DNA of 64,000 nt from Cohnella xylanilytica (GTDB taxonomy: Bacteria; Bacillota; Bacilli; Paenibacillales; Paenibacillaceae). Below the pieces are notes generated by a model, which worked only from the letters and a program-made list of their open reading frames with translations, did no database searches and was not told where the DNA came from. The DNA is taken from positions 1 to 64,000 of the forward strand of contig NZ_JACJVR010000130.1 in assembly GCF_014212175.1 (NCBI RefSeq), given 5' to 3'. Every line of letters begins with the position of its first letter. Position 1 is the first letter of the stretch. Of the stretch, positions 16,374 to 25,592 are shown piece after piece. Made by a program: the position numbers and the translations under genes.

Positions 16374-18493
16374 CTGCGTTCGCCTCCTTCGTTATCAACC
16401 CCATAATCGATTTTCTCGATCGAGGCTCCGGTCTCCTTCCGCCAATCGAGCAAAAAGGCGGTCGGCGCCGAAGCCGTCCGAAGCGCGATCTTCCACGTTC
16501 CGTCCGAGACGTTCGACACCTCGAGCGTTGGCATAGCCGGGGCATAACCGCAATAGGACTCTCTTGTCGCGGCGTATGCCTGGACGAACAAAGCTCCGCG
16601 GCTTCCCGGCGCCCGCCGAACCCAAGTCGTTCTCTCCCGCGTCGGCGGGTTGTCCGGCGTCCGGGCCGTATACACGTCGGACGGCTCCGAGCACCAGCTC
16701 AGCTGCCGCAGAAGGCTGCCGTCTCTCATCCGGCAGACGAACGTCCCGCCGGCTCCGGACGCGAGCTTGCGGGTTCCGCGAAGCCATCGCGGATCCGCGG
16801 CGGCGAACGGCGTCTCGTCGGTCTCCGCCCACTCTTCGCCGGCCGATGGCGCCTCTTCCCCGCTGAAATGGCAAGCGAGCGCGATGTCCCTCGGCTCCGG
16901 CGTATCGGCCCTGAACAGATCGATCAGCCAGCCGTCCGCCAGCAGCGCGATTCGCCGGAATGACGCGCCGAAGTAGGCTCTATCGTCCCAGGACGCCGGC
17001 TCCGGCGGCGGATAGATTCGGTCCCGAACGGCATAATCGTCGCCGCGCCAGTCGACCGCCGTCTCGATCCACGCGCCCCAGTCCGTCTCCTCGAACCGGA
17101 CGAGCCGGCCGTCGCGGGGCGGCTGGTCGGCCCCGTTCAGCGTCGCCGTGTTGTGCGAGAACGTATGCTTGAACCAACCGTAATGCGCCGGCACGCCGTA
17201 GGCCGTCGTTCCGGGATCGATGAACAACGGAACGGAACCCAGGCAGACGGACAACCCGAGCCGGTCCAGATGGTCATGCTCCCCGCCGTACTTGCTGTGC
17301 TTCACGGTCACCTGCCACCCTTCCCTTCCGGCCAGCTTGCTGAGCCCGCTCTCCGGCCGGACGACAGGCCGGCAACAAGCTTCCAGCAGCGCATCCGGAC
17401 CGTTCTCTTCGGCCGCGCCGAGCTCCCGGCCGAACAACAGCGCGTTCGCGGAATCCCGGCGGACGGACGGCAACCCGTAAGCCGCGTTCAAGAACGAGCC
17501 GTAGATACCGTCCCCGTACACGCCGTACGCGACCTCGTACAAGGACGCATACTTGCCGATGGAGTCGTTCGGACCGGCGTCGTTGAACGAAGGCATCGTT
17601 CCGTCCGGCTGCACCCAATCCAGCGGGTAATCGAACATCGCCTTCAGCGATTGATCGGTCCACAGGTCCCAATGCGTCCCTTCGGCGACGAGCGCGAAGG
17701 CCGTCAGCGCATGGAGCGCGTACGCATGATACTGGATGTTGCCTTCGTACCAGAGACCGTCGGAGAAGATGCCTCTTCGCATCTGGTCCCGCAAGCCGAA
17801 CTCGCCGTCCATGCCGGCCGTCCGCACGCCCTCGTCTCCGAGCAGGAGGCTCAGCGCCGAGATCGCGGACGTGATCAGGACGGCATGGTTATGAATCTGC
17901 TTCTCCTTATGGGCGACGAGGAAGCGGGCGCACGGCTCGAGGAGTCCCCGGCGGACGCGTTCCTCTTCCTCGTCGGACCATTCCCCGCGCAAGAACGCGT
18001 AAGCCGCGGCGACGTCCTGGATCCAGTGCGCTTCGTCCAGCGTCTGCGCGAACAGCTTCCCCGGGCCGTTATACGGAATATCCCCGTGAATCTCGTATCC
18101 GGCGTAATAGTCGGAATAGGCCAGCAAGAAGCCCTTCGCCGCGGCCGCAAGCCCCGGGTCCGGCCGGACCGCGTTCAGCAGCGAGGCGTGGAACGCGGCG
18201 CGCCCGATCCGGTTATGGGCGATCGTCGTCCAGCACGAATCGTACGGCTCCCCGGCGTAGACCTCGCCGCATTCCGGGCAGCGGTGCCGCGTCGGACGCT
18301 CCCATTCGAAGACCAACGCCGCCCCGTCCTTCGGGCAGTAGTAATAATGCGCCCATTGTCCACGCTCGCGAGGCCCGATCTCGTACCGGATCGCCTTCGC
18401 CGCTTCCGCCTCCCGCCGCAGAGCCTCCATCGCGGAAGCGAACGCGGGGTTCGCCGCGTTCTCCCGCAGCTTCGACAACCGTCTCTCGTTCAT
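16370..18493 (-). CDS. Heparinase II/III-family polysaccharide lyase
   Basis: This 707-residue protein has an N-terminal alpha/alpha toroid (about 60-340) and a C-terminal beta-sandwich carrying the Heparinase_II_III domain. Conserved features are HNHAVL near residue 200, EGNIQYHAYALHAL near 250, and the metal-site segment GGEHDHLDRLGL near 405. An early CPKDG...CPEC pattern could bind zinc. There is no signal peptide, so it probably cleaves imported uronate-containing oligosaccharides by beta-elimination in the cytoplasm. The ATG has AGGAGG upstream and lies 10 bases after the permease gene. The exact substrate (alginate, heparin-like or other) is not determinable. Confidence 0.85.
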   Translation of the reverse strand: MNERRLSKLRENAANPAFASAMEALRREAEAAKAIRYEIGPRERGQWAHYYYCPKDGAALVFEWERPTRHRCPECGEVYAGEPYDSCWTTIAHNRIGRAAFHASLLNAVRPDPGLAAAAKGFLLAYSDYYAGYEIHGDIPYNGPGKLFAQTLDEAHWIQDVAAAYAFLRGEWSDEEEERVRRGLLEPCARFLVAHKEKQIHNHAVLITSAISALSLLLGDEGVRTAGMDGEFGLRDQMRRGIFSDGLWYEGNIQYHAYALHALTAFALVAEGTHWDLWTDQSLKAMFDYPLDWVQPDGTMPSFNDAGPNDSIGKYASLYEVAYGVYGDGIYGSFLNAAYGLPSVRRDSANALLFGRELGAAEENGPDALLEACCRPVVRPESGLSKLAGREGWQVTVKHSKYGGEHDHLDRLGLSVCLGSVPLFIDPGTTAYGVPAHYGWFKHTFSHNTATLNGADQPPRDGRLVRFEETDWGAWIETAVDWRGDDYAVRDRIYPPPEPASWDDRAYFGASFRRIALLADGWLIDLFRADTPEPRDIALACHFSGEEAPSAGEEWAETDETPFAAADPRWLRGTRKLASGAGGTFVCRMRDGSLLRQLSWCSEPSDVYTARTPDNPPTRERTTWVRRAPGSRGALFVQAYAATRESYCGYAPAMPTLEVSNVSDGTWKIALRTASAPTAFLLDWRKETGASIEKIDYGVDNEGGERR

Positions 18494-18502
18494 CCGCGCC
18501 TC

Positions 18503-19390
18503 CTATCCCTTCAGCGAGCCGGCCGTCATCTGCATGAACGACTTGTTGGCGACGAGATAAGCGGCGAGCAGCGGCAGAATGGACAGGCACGCGCCGGCGA
18601 GCAAGTAATGCGTCTGAACGGCGGCGCTCGACCCGTAGCGCAGATAAGAGAGGCCGACGGTCAGCGTCTGCAGGTTCGGGTTGTTCAGCGTGAAGACGAG
18701 AGGCCTCAAATACTCGTTCCAGGCGCCGCAGAACGTGAACAAGGCTCCGACGCCCAGAGCCGGCCGCAGCAAGGGCAGAACGATCCGCCAGTAGATGCCC
18801 GCGCTCGAGCAGCCGTCGATTCGGGCCGCTTCGTCCAGCTCCCGGGAGATGCCCTGAAGGAAGCTGAGGAGGATAAAGAAAATATACGCGTGGGAGCTGA
18901 TCAGAATGAGAATGACCCCCCACAGCGACGTATTCAGATTCAGGTCCACCATCAGCTGGAACTGGGGACGCAGCACGACCGCTCCGATCGCGACGAACAT
19001 CGTGGACGCCTGAAGGCCGACGAACAGCGCTTTGCCGGGGAACTTCATCCGTTCGACGACGTACGCCGCCATCGACGCGACGATCAGCGTCCCTACCGTC
19101 GTCGCCGCGCTTACGAACAGGCTGTTCCAGGCGAACCGGGAGAAGTTCGCTTGCACCCACGCTTCCTTGTAATTGGCGAACTGCCAGACGGACGGGACCA
19201 GCTTGCCGCCCGCCGCGATCTCGGCGTTCGTCATGAACGAGCCGAGGAACGCCGCGACGAGCGGGAACAGGATCAGAACCGCCGTGACCAGAAGGAACAG
19301 CCCCAGCAGCAGACGGCCTGGCCAAGGCCCCGCCGCGGGGCGCCCGGAGGAATTCCTTGTTCGCATGGATGGCCAAGCTTCCGATTTCAT
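18503..19390 (-). CDS. Carbohydrate ABC transporter permease (MalG type)
   Basis: This 295-residue inner-membrane permease has six hydrophobic segments. The cytoplasmic EAA loop (LDEAARIDGCSSAGIYWRIV) contacts the ATPase. It forms the importer with the permease at 19405 and the binding protein at 20387. No ATPase is encoded in the cluster, so a shared MsmX-type ATPase is expected, as is common for CUT1 importers in this group. GAAGGAGG precedes the ATG. Confidence 0.93.
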   Translation of the reverse strand: MKSEAWPSMRTRNSSGRPAAGPWPGRLLLGLFLLVTAVLILFPLVAAFLGSFMTNAEIAAGGKLVPSVWQFANYKEAWVQANFSRFAWNSLFVSAATTVGTLIVASMAAYVVERMKFPGKALFVGLQASTMFVAIGAVVLRPQFQLMVDLNLNTSLWGVILILISSHAYIFFILLSFLQGISRELDEAARIDGCSSAGIYWRIVLPLLRPALGVGALFTFCGAWNEYLRPLVFTLNNPNLQTLTVGLSYLRYGSSAAVQTHYLLAGACLSILPLLAAYLVANKSFMQMTAGSLKG

Positions 19391-19404
19391 GAGGAGTCCT
19401 CCTT

Positions 19405-20304
19405 CTATTGAAGCCGATTCAGCCGCCGGGACAGCAAGTGGTAGCCCAGCGTCACGACGCCGACGATGACGGCCGTGGCGAAGCCGACGGCGCTGCCGTA
19501 ACCGAATTGCTGGTCGGGCACGTAGGATGCGGACGGCGTCGGGAAGAACAGCTTATACACGTACAGATACATCACTTCCGTCTTGCCGATCGGACCTCCG
19601 TCCGTCAGCACCATGATGCTCTCGTACCCTTTCAGCGCGTTGATGATGGCCAGCATGACGACGATCTGCAAGACCGGCCCGAGCATCGGCAGCGTCAAGT
19701 ACCGGAATTGCTGCCACCGGTTCGCCCCGTCCAAGGAAGAGCTCTCGTACACGTCCCTTGGGATGTTCTGCAAGCCGGCTAGGAACAGCAGCATGTAATT
19801 GCCGACCGCCCCCCACGCCGCGATCAGAATCGTCGTCAGCATCGCGTGCTTCGGGCCGAGCCACGGAATCGGAACGGAGATCAGGCCCAGCTTCAGAAGG
19901 TATTGATTCAAGATCCCGTTATACGAGTTGAACAGAATGTAGAACACGACCGCCATGACCGACGAGCTGATGATCGTGGGCATGAAGTAGATCGCCCGCA
20001 GCGCGCTCCGGCCGCGGAACGCGCGGTTCAGGACGACCGCGAGGACCAGGCTGAGCGGGATCGTCAGAATCAGCTTGCCGCCCGCATAGACGAACGTATT
20101 GGCGACCGAATGCCAGAACGGACCGTCGCGGTACAATCTCTCGAAGTTGTCCAGGCCGACGAACTTGGCCTCGCCGTAGCCCTTGTAGTCGAAAAACATA
20201 TAGCGGATAGCCCAGCCGATCGGGTAAATTCCAAGCACGACGGTCAGCAGCAGGCTGGGCGCCAGGAACGCGTAAGAGAAGCCGATTCGCCGCAATTTGA
20301 TCAT
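19405..20304 (-). CDS. Carbohydrate ABC transporter permease (MalF type)
   Basis: This 299-residue permease starts MIKLRRIGFSYAFLAPSLLL, with six membrane segments and an EAA loop containing SSLDGANRWQQFRYLTLPML. I chose the ATG at 20304, which has GGGAGTGG upstream; an in-frame ATG five codons earlier has no clear ribosome site. It is partnered with the MalG-type permease 14 bases downstream and with the binding protein upstream. Loci with the same layout and YesMN control are frequent in Paenibacillaceae. Confidence 0.9.
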   Translation of the reverse strand: MIKLRRIGFSYAFLAPSLLLTVVLGIYPIGWAIRYMFFDYKGYGEAKFVGLDNFERLYRDGPFWHSVANTFVYAGGKLILTIPLSLVLAVVLNRAFRGRSALRAIYFMPTIISSSVMAVVFYILFNSYNGILNQYLLKLGLISVPIPWLGPKHAMLTTILIAAWGAVGNYMLLFLAGLQNIPRDVYESSSLDGANRWQQFRYLTLPMLGPVLQIVVMLAIINALKGYESIMVLTDGGPIGKTEVMYLYVYKLFFPTPSASYVPDQQFGYGSAVGFATAVIVGVVTLGYHLLSRRLNRLQ

Positions 20305-20386
20305 TGGTTCCACTCCCATAGACGCTCTCGGTTCGATGGAAAAGGCGGGCGGAACGATCCGTTCCCCTGCCCGCCCTTCCTCCTTC

Positions 20387-21790
20387 TTATCGAATCTTCA
20401 TCGGGTCGAAGCCCGGGTCCGGCTCCGCCTTCGCTTCCCCGGCCGCGATCGCCTTATCCAGGGCGTCGTTGTAACGTTTGTTCAGATCCTGGATCATGGC
20501 GTCCAGATCGCCGCCGCTCAGCATGTACTTGAAGAACACGTCGGTTGCCAGCTCCCCTTCGACCTTGATGGCCGAGGTCGGCTCCAGCGGCCAGGTGCCG
20601 TCGTTCTCCGTCGGCAGGAACCCGTCGATTCCGACGATGTTCGGCTTCCCGGCGATCTTGGCGATCTCGGGCACCATCGAGAGGCCGAAGCCCTTCTCTT
20701 GGTACGTCTTCAGGATGTCGTCGCCGTACATGTACTGCATGAACTTCCAGGCCGCGTCCTTGTTCTTGGATTGGGCGCTGATCGCGAGCCATTGGCCTCC
20801 GAGCAGCGACGTCTTGCCCTTCACCGTACCGTCGATCGTCGGCGCCGGAGCGGCCGCCCAGTCGATCTTCGCCGGGAATTGATCCTTGTAGACGCCCGGC
20901 TCGGACGAGAACGACAGGTACATGCCGATCTTGCCTTCGGCGAATTGCGCGCGCAGCGGGTCGATGTCGAGCGACTCCATCCCCGGCATCGTGCTGCCGT
21001 CGTCCACCATCTGCTTGAACGCCTGAATGATCTCCTTATAGCCGTTCCAGTCGTATCTCGCCGTCTTGAAGTCGTAGCCGAGCCCGCCGTACCCGCTCGC
21101 CTCGGCGATGACCCGGGCGGACCGGAACAGGGCGCTCTGCGTGCTCTTGAAGTTCTGGGCGAAGCCGTACGCTCCGTCGGCCTTGCCGGCCGCCGTCAGC
21201 TTCTTGGCGTCTTCGACCATCTCGGCCAGCGTCTTCGGCAGTTCGGCGATACCCGCCTTCTTGAACAAGTCCTTGTTGTACACGAGCCGGATTGTCGATC
21301 CGTAGTTCGGCAGGCTGTACGTCTTGCCGTCGATCACGTTGAAGTCAGGGATGGCGGGGAACTTCCGTTTGAATTCGTCCGTCAGATACGAATCGATGGG
21401 CTCCAGGTATCCCTTCTTCGCCCAAGGCTGGATCGTGTTCTCCTTGACGCGGATCAGGTCCGGAGCCTGGCCCGACGAGAAGGCGAGATCGATCGCCTGG
21501 TTGAAGTCGTCGGTTTTGACGACCATCTCCACCTCGATGCCGTCCGGGTTCGTGTCGTTGAACTTCTGCACGATCTCTTTGATATAGTCTTGATCGTGCC
21601 GGTCGCCCGTCCAGTAGCTGAGCTTGATTTTCCCGGCCGGCTTCGCGGAAGCCGGAGCGGATGAGGCCGCTTCGGACGAGCCGGTCGGGGACGCGGCCGA
21701 GCCGCCGCCGTTCCCTCCGCCGCTTCCGCATGCCGCGACGGCGACGGTCAGCGCTCCGACGAGCGCGGCGGTTCCAACTTGCTTGATCAT
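20387..21790 (-). CDS. Extracellular solute-binding lipoprotein, family 1
   Basis: This 467-residue lipoprotein has signal residues 1-20 and lipid-attachment Cys21 (AVAACGSGG). A Gly/Ser/Ala-rich tether runs to about residue 55 and a two-lobed sugar-binding domain follows. The opening KIKLSYWTGDRH and the later FMQYMYGDDILKTY are typical of the family. It would capture an oligosaccharide for the adjacent permeases. GGGAGG precedes the ATG. A cre-like sequence lies at 21820-21833, which would bring catabolite repression. Confidence 0.93.
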   Translation of the reverse strand: MIKQVGTAALVGALTVAVAACGSGGGNGGGSAASPTGSSEAASSAPASAKPAGKIKLSYWTGDRHDQDYIKEIVQKFNDTNPDGIEVEMVVKTDDFNQAIDLAFSSGQAPDLIRVKENTIQPWAKKGYLEPIDSYLTDEFKRKFPAIPDFNVIDGKTYSLPNYGSTIRLVYNKDLFKKAGIAELPKTLAEMVEDAKKLTAAGKADGAYGFAQNFKSTQSALFRSARVIAEASGYGGLGYDFKTARYDWNGYKEIIQAFKQMVDDGSTMPGMESLDIDPLRAQFAEGKIGMYLSFSSEPGVYKDQFPAKIDWAAAPAPTIDGTVKGKTSLLGGQWLAISAQSKNKDAAWKFMQYMYGDDILKTYQEKGFGLSMVPEIAKIAGKPNIVGIDGFLPTENDGTWPLEPTSAIKVEGELATDVFFKYMLSGGDLDAMIQDLNKRYNDALDKAIAAGEAKAEPDPGFDPMKIR

Positions 21791-21819
21791 GGCTGATCCT
21801 CCCTTGTGGATGAGAACGC

Positions 21820-21833
21820 TTTATCGCTTGCAC
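21820..21833 (-). promoter_or_regulatory. cre-like site upstream of the importer operon
   Basis: TGCAAGCGATAAAG on the minus strand matches the catabolite-responsive element consensus TGNAANCGNWNNCW except at the last two positions. It lies 30 bases upstream of the binding-protein start, next to TATAGTTGATA. Only moderate support. Confidence 0.3.
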
Positions 21834-21924
21834 TATCAACTATAGGGGAACGCCGATCGGCCCGGAAGGAGGCGAATTCGAGTTCGGGGGCAGAATTCTC
21901 GCTCTGTTGCTCCCGCGCTTCTTC

Positions 21925-23547
21925 CTACTCCCGCTTGCCCAAGTACGACTCTTTGAATTCCGTCGGCGTCATGCCGGTCTGCTTCTTGAACACGTCGCTG
22001 AAGTAGCGCCGATGCTCGTAGCCGAGGCTCTGGGCGATCTCCTGCACCTGGAAGTCTTCCAGCAGCATCGCCTTGGCGCGCTCGATCCTCTCCTGCGTGA
22101 CGAACTGCTGGAACGTCATTCCAGACGCCTTCTTGAACAGATTGGAATAGTACCCCCAACTGAGGTTCACCTGCCGCGCGCAATGTTCGAGCGTCAGGTC
22201 CATATGAAGATGGGCCCGGATGTACTCCATGGAACGGAAAATGATTTTGCGCGATTCGCTCGCCCGCTCGCTGTTCATGCGGCCGCATCCGAGCTCGCAC
22301 AGGCCGAACAGCCATCTCCGGTATTCCCGCAGATCGGCCGGATCCGCCGGACGCTTCGCTTCGACCCCGGCCTCGAAGTCCTCGATCGCCTCGCGCGGGA
22401 ACTTCTCCAGCATGATCCTAAGCATGCGCAAGGCGAGCCCCTGGAACAGATGCTTGGCGTAGCCGGGATCGGGCCGCCCGCTCGCGCCTTCCAGCTCCCC
22501 GAAGACGCGGGACAGCCATAGGCTGCACTTGTCCAGGTTGCCGGAGCGGAACGCGAACAAGAATTCGCTCTCGCCCTCCGCGGAATAGATCCAATCCCCG
22601 GGCCCCTTGTCCGACTCCGACCGGTACAGGACAGCGCCGTTGCCGCCGGTGTAGAAATGGTGCGCGAGAGCCTCGATGGCTTCCCGGTAGCCGCGGGGCA
22701 GCTCTCTGACGTCGCCGACCGTCCGGCCGATGCCGATCGAGATCGTGAACTTCGTATAGCGGGCGATATTCGCGCAGCAGGCGTCCGCGATCCCGAGCGG
22801 ACCGTCCTCCGCGCCCGAAGCGTCCAGCAGGCAGACGTAGCGGTAGAATTCGTCGCGGAACACGACGGCGTCCGCGAAGGCGCCGATCGTCTCTTCGACG
22901 ATATTCTGAAGCGAGAACCGAACGAGCTCCAGCTCCTTCAGGGAGAGCGCCGCGAAGCCCTCCGCGGGCGGATCGATCTGGATGACCATGACCGCCAGCG
23001 GCGGCCGAACCGGCTTCAGCCGGAGCAAGTCCCACCATTCGGACGAGTCCGCCTCCGCGGTCGGATGGTGGACGAGCAGCGACAAGTATTCCTGCCGCAG
23101 GGCGGGCAAGCTCTCCTTCATCCGCTTCTCCAGCTCCAGCACCCGAAGGCGGCCGGCATTGTCCGCCTCCCAGGCTTCCTTCGCCTTGAGGACGATCCGG
23201 ACGATATCGTCTGCGGAGAACGGCTTCGTCACGTAGTGGAACGCTCCGTACTCGATCGCCTTCCGCGCGTATTCGAAGTCGGTGTACGCGCTCAGGATGA
23301 TGATCTTGCTGCCGGGGAGCAGCTCCATGATGCGGCGAGTCATCTCCAGGCCGTCCATCTTCGGCATTCGGATGTCGGTGACGACGAGTTCGGGCTTCGC
23401 CTCCCGAATGACCGCCAGCCCTGCCTCCCCGTCGGTCGCGCTTCCCGCGACCTCGATTCCGTGTTCGGCCCAAGGGATCTTCGTGCGGATCATGTCCACG
23501 ACGCTGCGGATATCGTCGATGACGCACAGCTTAAGCATCGGCTTCAT
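21925..23547 (-). CDS. YesN-type response regulator with AraC output domain
   Basis: This 540-residue regulator has an N-terminal receiver (1-120) with phosphoacceptor Asp58 in VVTDIRMPKMDG and the lysine in YVTKPF. A variable middle region follows, and a C-terminal AraC-type double helix-turn-helix ends ...GMTPTEFKESYLGKRE. ATG at 23547 has GGAAGGAGG upstream; the 55-codon open extension overlaps the kinase gene and is not REC-like. It lies 4 bases after the cognate YesM-type kinase and directly upstream of the importer operon, which it most likely activates. Confidence 0.93.
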   Translation of the reverse strand: MKPMLKLCVIDDIRSVVDMIRTKIPWAEHGIEVAGSATDGEAGLAVIREAKPELVVTDIRMPKMDGLEMTRRIMELLPGSKIIILSAYTDFEYARKAIEYGAFHYVTKPFSADDIVRIVLKAKEAWEADNAGRLRVLELEKRMKESLPALRQEYLSLLVHHPTAEADSSEWWDLLRLKPVRPPLAVMVIQIDPPAEGFAALSLKELELVRFSLQNIVEETIGAFADAVVFRDEFYRYVCLLDASGAEDGPLGIADACCANIARYTKFTISIGIGRTVGDVRELPRGYREAIEALAHHFYTGGNGAVLYRSESDKGPGDWIYSAEGESEFLFAFRSGNLDKCSLWLSRVFGELEGASGRPDPGYAKHLFQGLALRMLRIMLEKFPREAIEDFEAGVEAKRPADPADLREYRRWLFGLCELGCGRMNSERASESRKIIFRSMEYIRAHLHMDLTLEHCARQVNLSWGYYSNLFKKASGMTFQQFVTQERIERAKAMLLEDFQVQEIAQSLGYEHRRYFSDVFKKQTGMTPTEFKESYLGKRE

Positions 23548-23551
23548 GCGG

Positions 23552-25363
23552 TTATCCTCCTTCCGGCATGCGGGGGAGCCGGAGCTCGATCCGGGCTCCT
23601 CCGCTCTCGTTGTTCGCGATGTCCATTCCCATGCCGTCCCCGTAATAGAGCTGCATCCGACGGTAGATGTTCCGCAGCGCGTAGCCCTTGCGCCCGGCCG
23701 GCGGGGTCGCAAGACCGCTCTTCGCCTTGTCCGGATCGAGCCCGGCTCCGTTGTCCTCCACCGTCAAGCGGAGCCCTTCATCGGTCCGTCTCGCCGCGAT
23801 TCGAACGATTCCCCCGCTTGTCCGGTCCTGGAATCCGTGCTGGATGCTGTTCTCCACGAGGGGTTGGAGGATGAGCTTCGGCACGTGCCAGTCGAGGGCT
23901 TCGGGATCGGCGTCGATCGAGCATTCGAACAGGCTCTCGTAAGACGTCTGCTGAATCGCGACGTATTGGCGGACGTGATCCAATTCGTCGCGGAGCGGAA
24001 TGAGGTCCCGGCCGCCGCTTAAGCTCAGCTGGAACATCTGCGACAGCGCCAGGATCATCCGGCTGGCGTCCTCGTTCTCGCCCAGCACCGACTTGCAATA
24101 GATCGTGTTGAGAGTATTGTAGAAAAAATGCGGAGAGATCTGAGCCGATAGAGCCTGGACTTCGGCTCTTCGCTTCTCCCCCTCCCGTTCCTTCACGTCC
24201 GAGATGAGTTGGTTGATCTCGTCGAGCATCCGGTTGAAGCGGAACCCGACTTGCGACACTTCGTCCCGGTACGGACTCTCGAACCGGACGGACAAGTCGT
24301 TGTCCTCCACCCGCTTCATCAGCTGCTGAAGTCGGCGCAGCGGCCGGAGCAGCCAGTAGGTCAGGCGGTTGGAGATGAACAGCGAGAGCAGGACGAATCC
24401 CGCGATGACAAGAGTCGTCGCTTTCTGGATGCCGTTCAGCTTCGATAGAAGGACCTCGCGGGATTGGACGCCGACGATCATCCAGTCGTCCTTGACGCCG
24501 AGCCGTGCGTAATTCACCAGGACGTCTTCCCCTCCGTCCTCGTAGAAGAAGGCGCCGGTCGAATCCTCCGCAAGCCGGGAGACGAAGCCGGGGGCCGCCG
24601 TCAACGCGGGGCCCTCATCGTCTCCTCGCCCGAGGACTTCTTGGCCCGTCGAGTCGATCCAATAGTACCTTGTGTCCGCGGCCGACAGGTTGTCCATGAA
24701 CAAGTCCAGCAGGTCGTCTTCCTTCACGTTCACGACGACGTAGACGTCGGAAGAGCGCGGCATCTCGACGCTGTCGTACACCCCTTCGACGACGAGCGAG
24801 AGAACGTTCTGCTTGTCCTTGAAGAACGGATCGGCATGGCCTTCCGTCCAGAAGCCGTGTCCGAGCTCCTTGTAGCGGGCGTACATCTCGGAATCGTAGA
24901 AGGAGGAGGCCGGATCCCGCGTATTCGACGTCGGGTAGAAGTCCCCGATCGGAGTGGCGATCAGGATGCTGTCGATCATCGAGTCGTTGAACTTCACTTG
25001 GGAGAACACCGATTGCAGATTCGTCCATGTCCGGTAATAATTGGAGCGGTCTCCGTTCTGGACGTCGAACAGGACGCTTTTGAACGAGGAATTGAACATG
25101 AGGGCCCGGATCGCGACGCCGATGTTCTTGAGCCGTTCGTTGACGATCTGCGCCGACTGGTTCACGGTATCCTGGCTCGAGCGCAGAGCGCTTCTCTGAA
25201 TCTCCTTCGCCGCGATCAGATAGGCGAGACTGCCCGCGGCGGTAATTCCGAGCGTGACGAGGAGGACGAACGCGAACCAAATCCTTCTTTTGAACGAGAC
25301 GGAGTAGATTCGGTTCCGGATCCAGGACCGGCTTCGGCCGGCCGGTTCGAGCCGCGTCGGCAT
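23552..25363 (-). CDS. YesM-type sensor histidine kinase
   Basis: This 603-residue membrane kinase has a first helix at about 28-50, an extracytoplasmic sensor domain to about 300, a second helix at about 303-325 and a HAMP domain. The His_kinase segment includes QISPHFFYNTLNTIY, whose histidine is the phosphorylation site. The ATPase motifs NSIQHG and VEDNGAGL follow. It is the sensor of the YesM/YesN pair controlling the sugar importer, and the ligand is probably a carbohydrate. GGGTGGGG precedes the ATG. Confidence 0.93.
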   Translation of the reverse strand: MPTRLEPAGRSRSWIRNRIYSVSFKRRIWFAFVLLVTLGITAAGSLAYLIAAKEIQRSALRSSQDTVNQSAQIVNERLKNIGVAIRALMFNSSFKSVLFDVQNGDRSNYYRTWTNLQSVFSQVKFNDSMIDSILIATPIGDFYPTSNTRDPASSFYDSEMYARYKELGHGFWTEGHADPFFKDKQNVLSLVVEGVYDSVEMPRSSDVYVVVNVKEDDLLDLFMDNLSAADTRYYWIDSTGQEVLGRGDDEGPALTAAPGFVSRLAEDSTGAFFYEDGGEDVLVNYARLGVKDDWMIVGVQSREVLLSKLNGIQKATTLVIAGFVLLSLFISNRLTYWLLRPLRRLQQLMKRVEDNDLSVRFESPYRDEVSQVGFRFNRMLDEINQLISDVKEREGEKRRAEVQALSAQISPHFFYNTLNTIYCKSVLGENEDASRMILALSQMFQLSLSGGRDLIPLRDELDHVRQYVAIQQTSYESLFECSIDADPEALDWHVPKLILQPLVENSIQHGFQDRTSGGIVRIAARRTDEGLRLTVEDNGAGLDPDKAKSGLATPPAGRKGYALRNIYRRMQLYYGDGMGMDIANNESGGARIELRLPRMPEGG

Positions 25364-25512
25364 CGTTTCCCCACCCTTTCGCGTATTCGTGCTGACGTAA
25401 TCTAACTATATCCCATCTCAGCCGGCGCCGACATGCGGCAATCCTGAGCCCGAGGGCAGATTTTTCGAGACGGCCGCAGGCCGTAGCTTCGGCGGAAGAA
25501 GCTGAACGTCCC

Positions 25513-25557
25513 CCAAATAAAAGCCGCCTCCCCAGGTCCATGAAGACCTGAAGAGGC
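25513..25557 (-). terminator. Terminator of the rhamnosidase gene
   Basis: GCCTC/GAGGC and an inner AGGTC/GACCT helix form the stem, and GGCTTTTATTT follows on the minus strand. It begins about 35 bases after the rhamnosidase stop. Nothing else is visible in 25364-25592. Confidence 0.75.
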
Positions 25558-25592
25558 GACCAATAAGGGCTTATCCCCCGCGCCGAGGCACG

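Noticed and set aside
17153-19411. 752-codon plus-strand ORF opposite the lyase and permease genes
   Set aside because: It is an antisense shadow created by high GC; composition is Arg/Pro-rich with no domain, and the minus-strand genes are clearly real.
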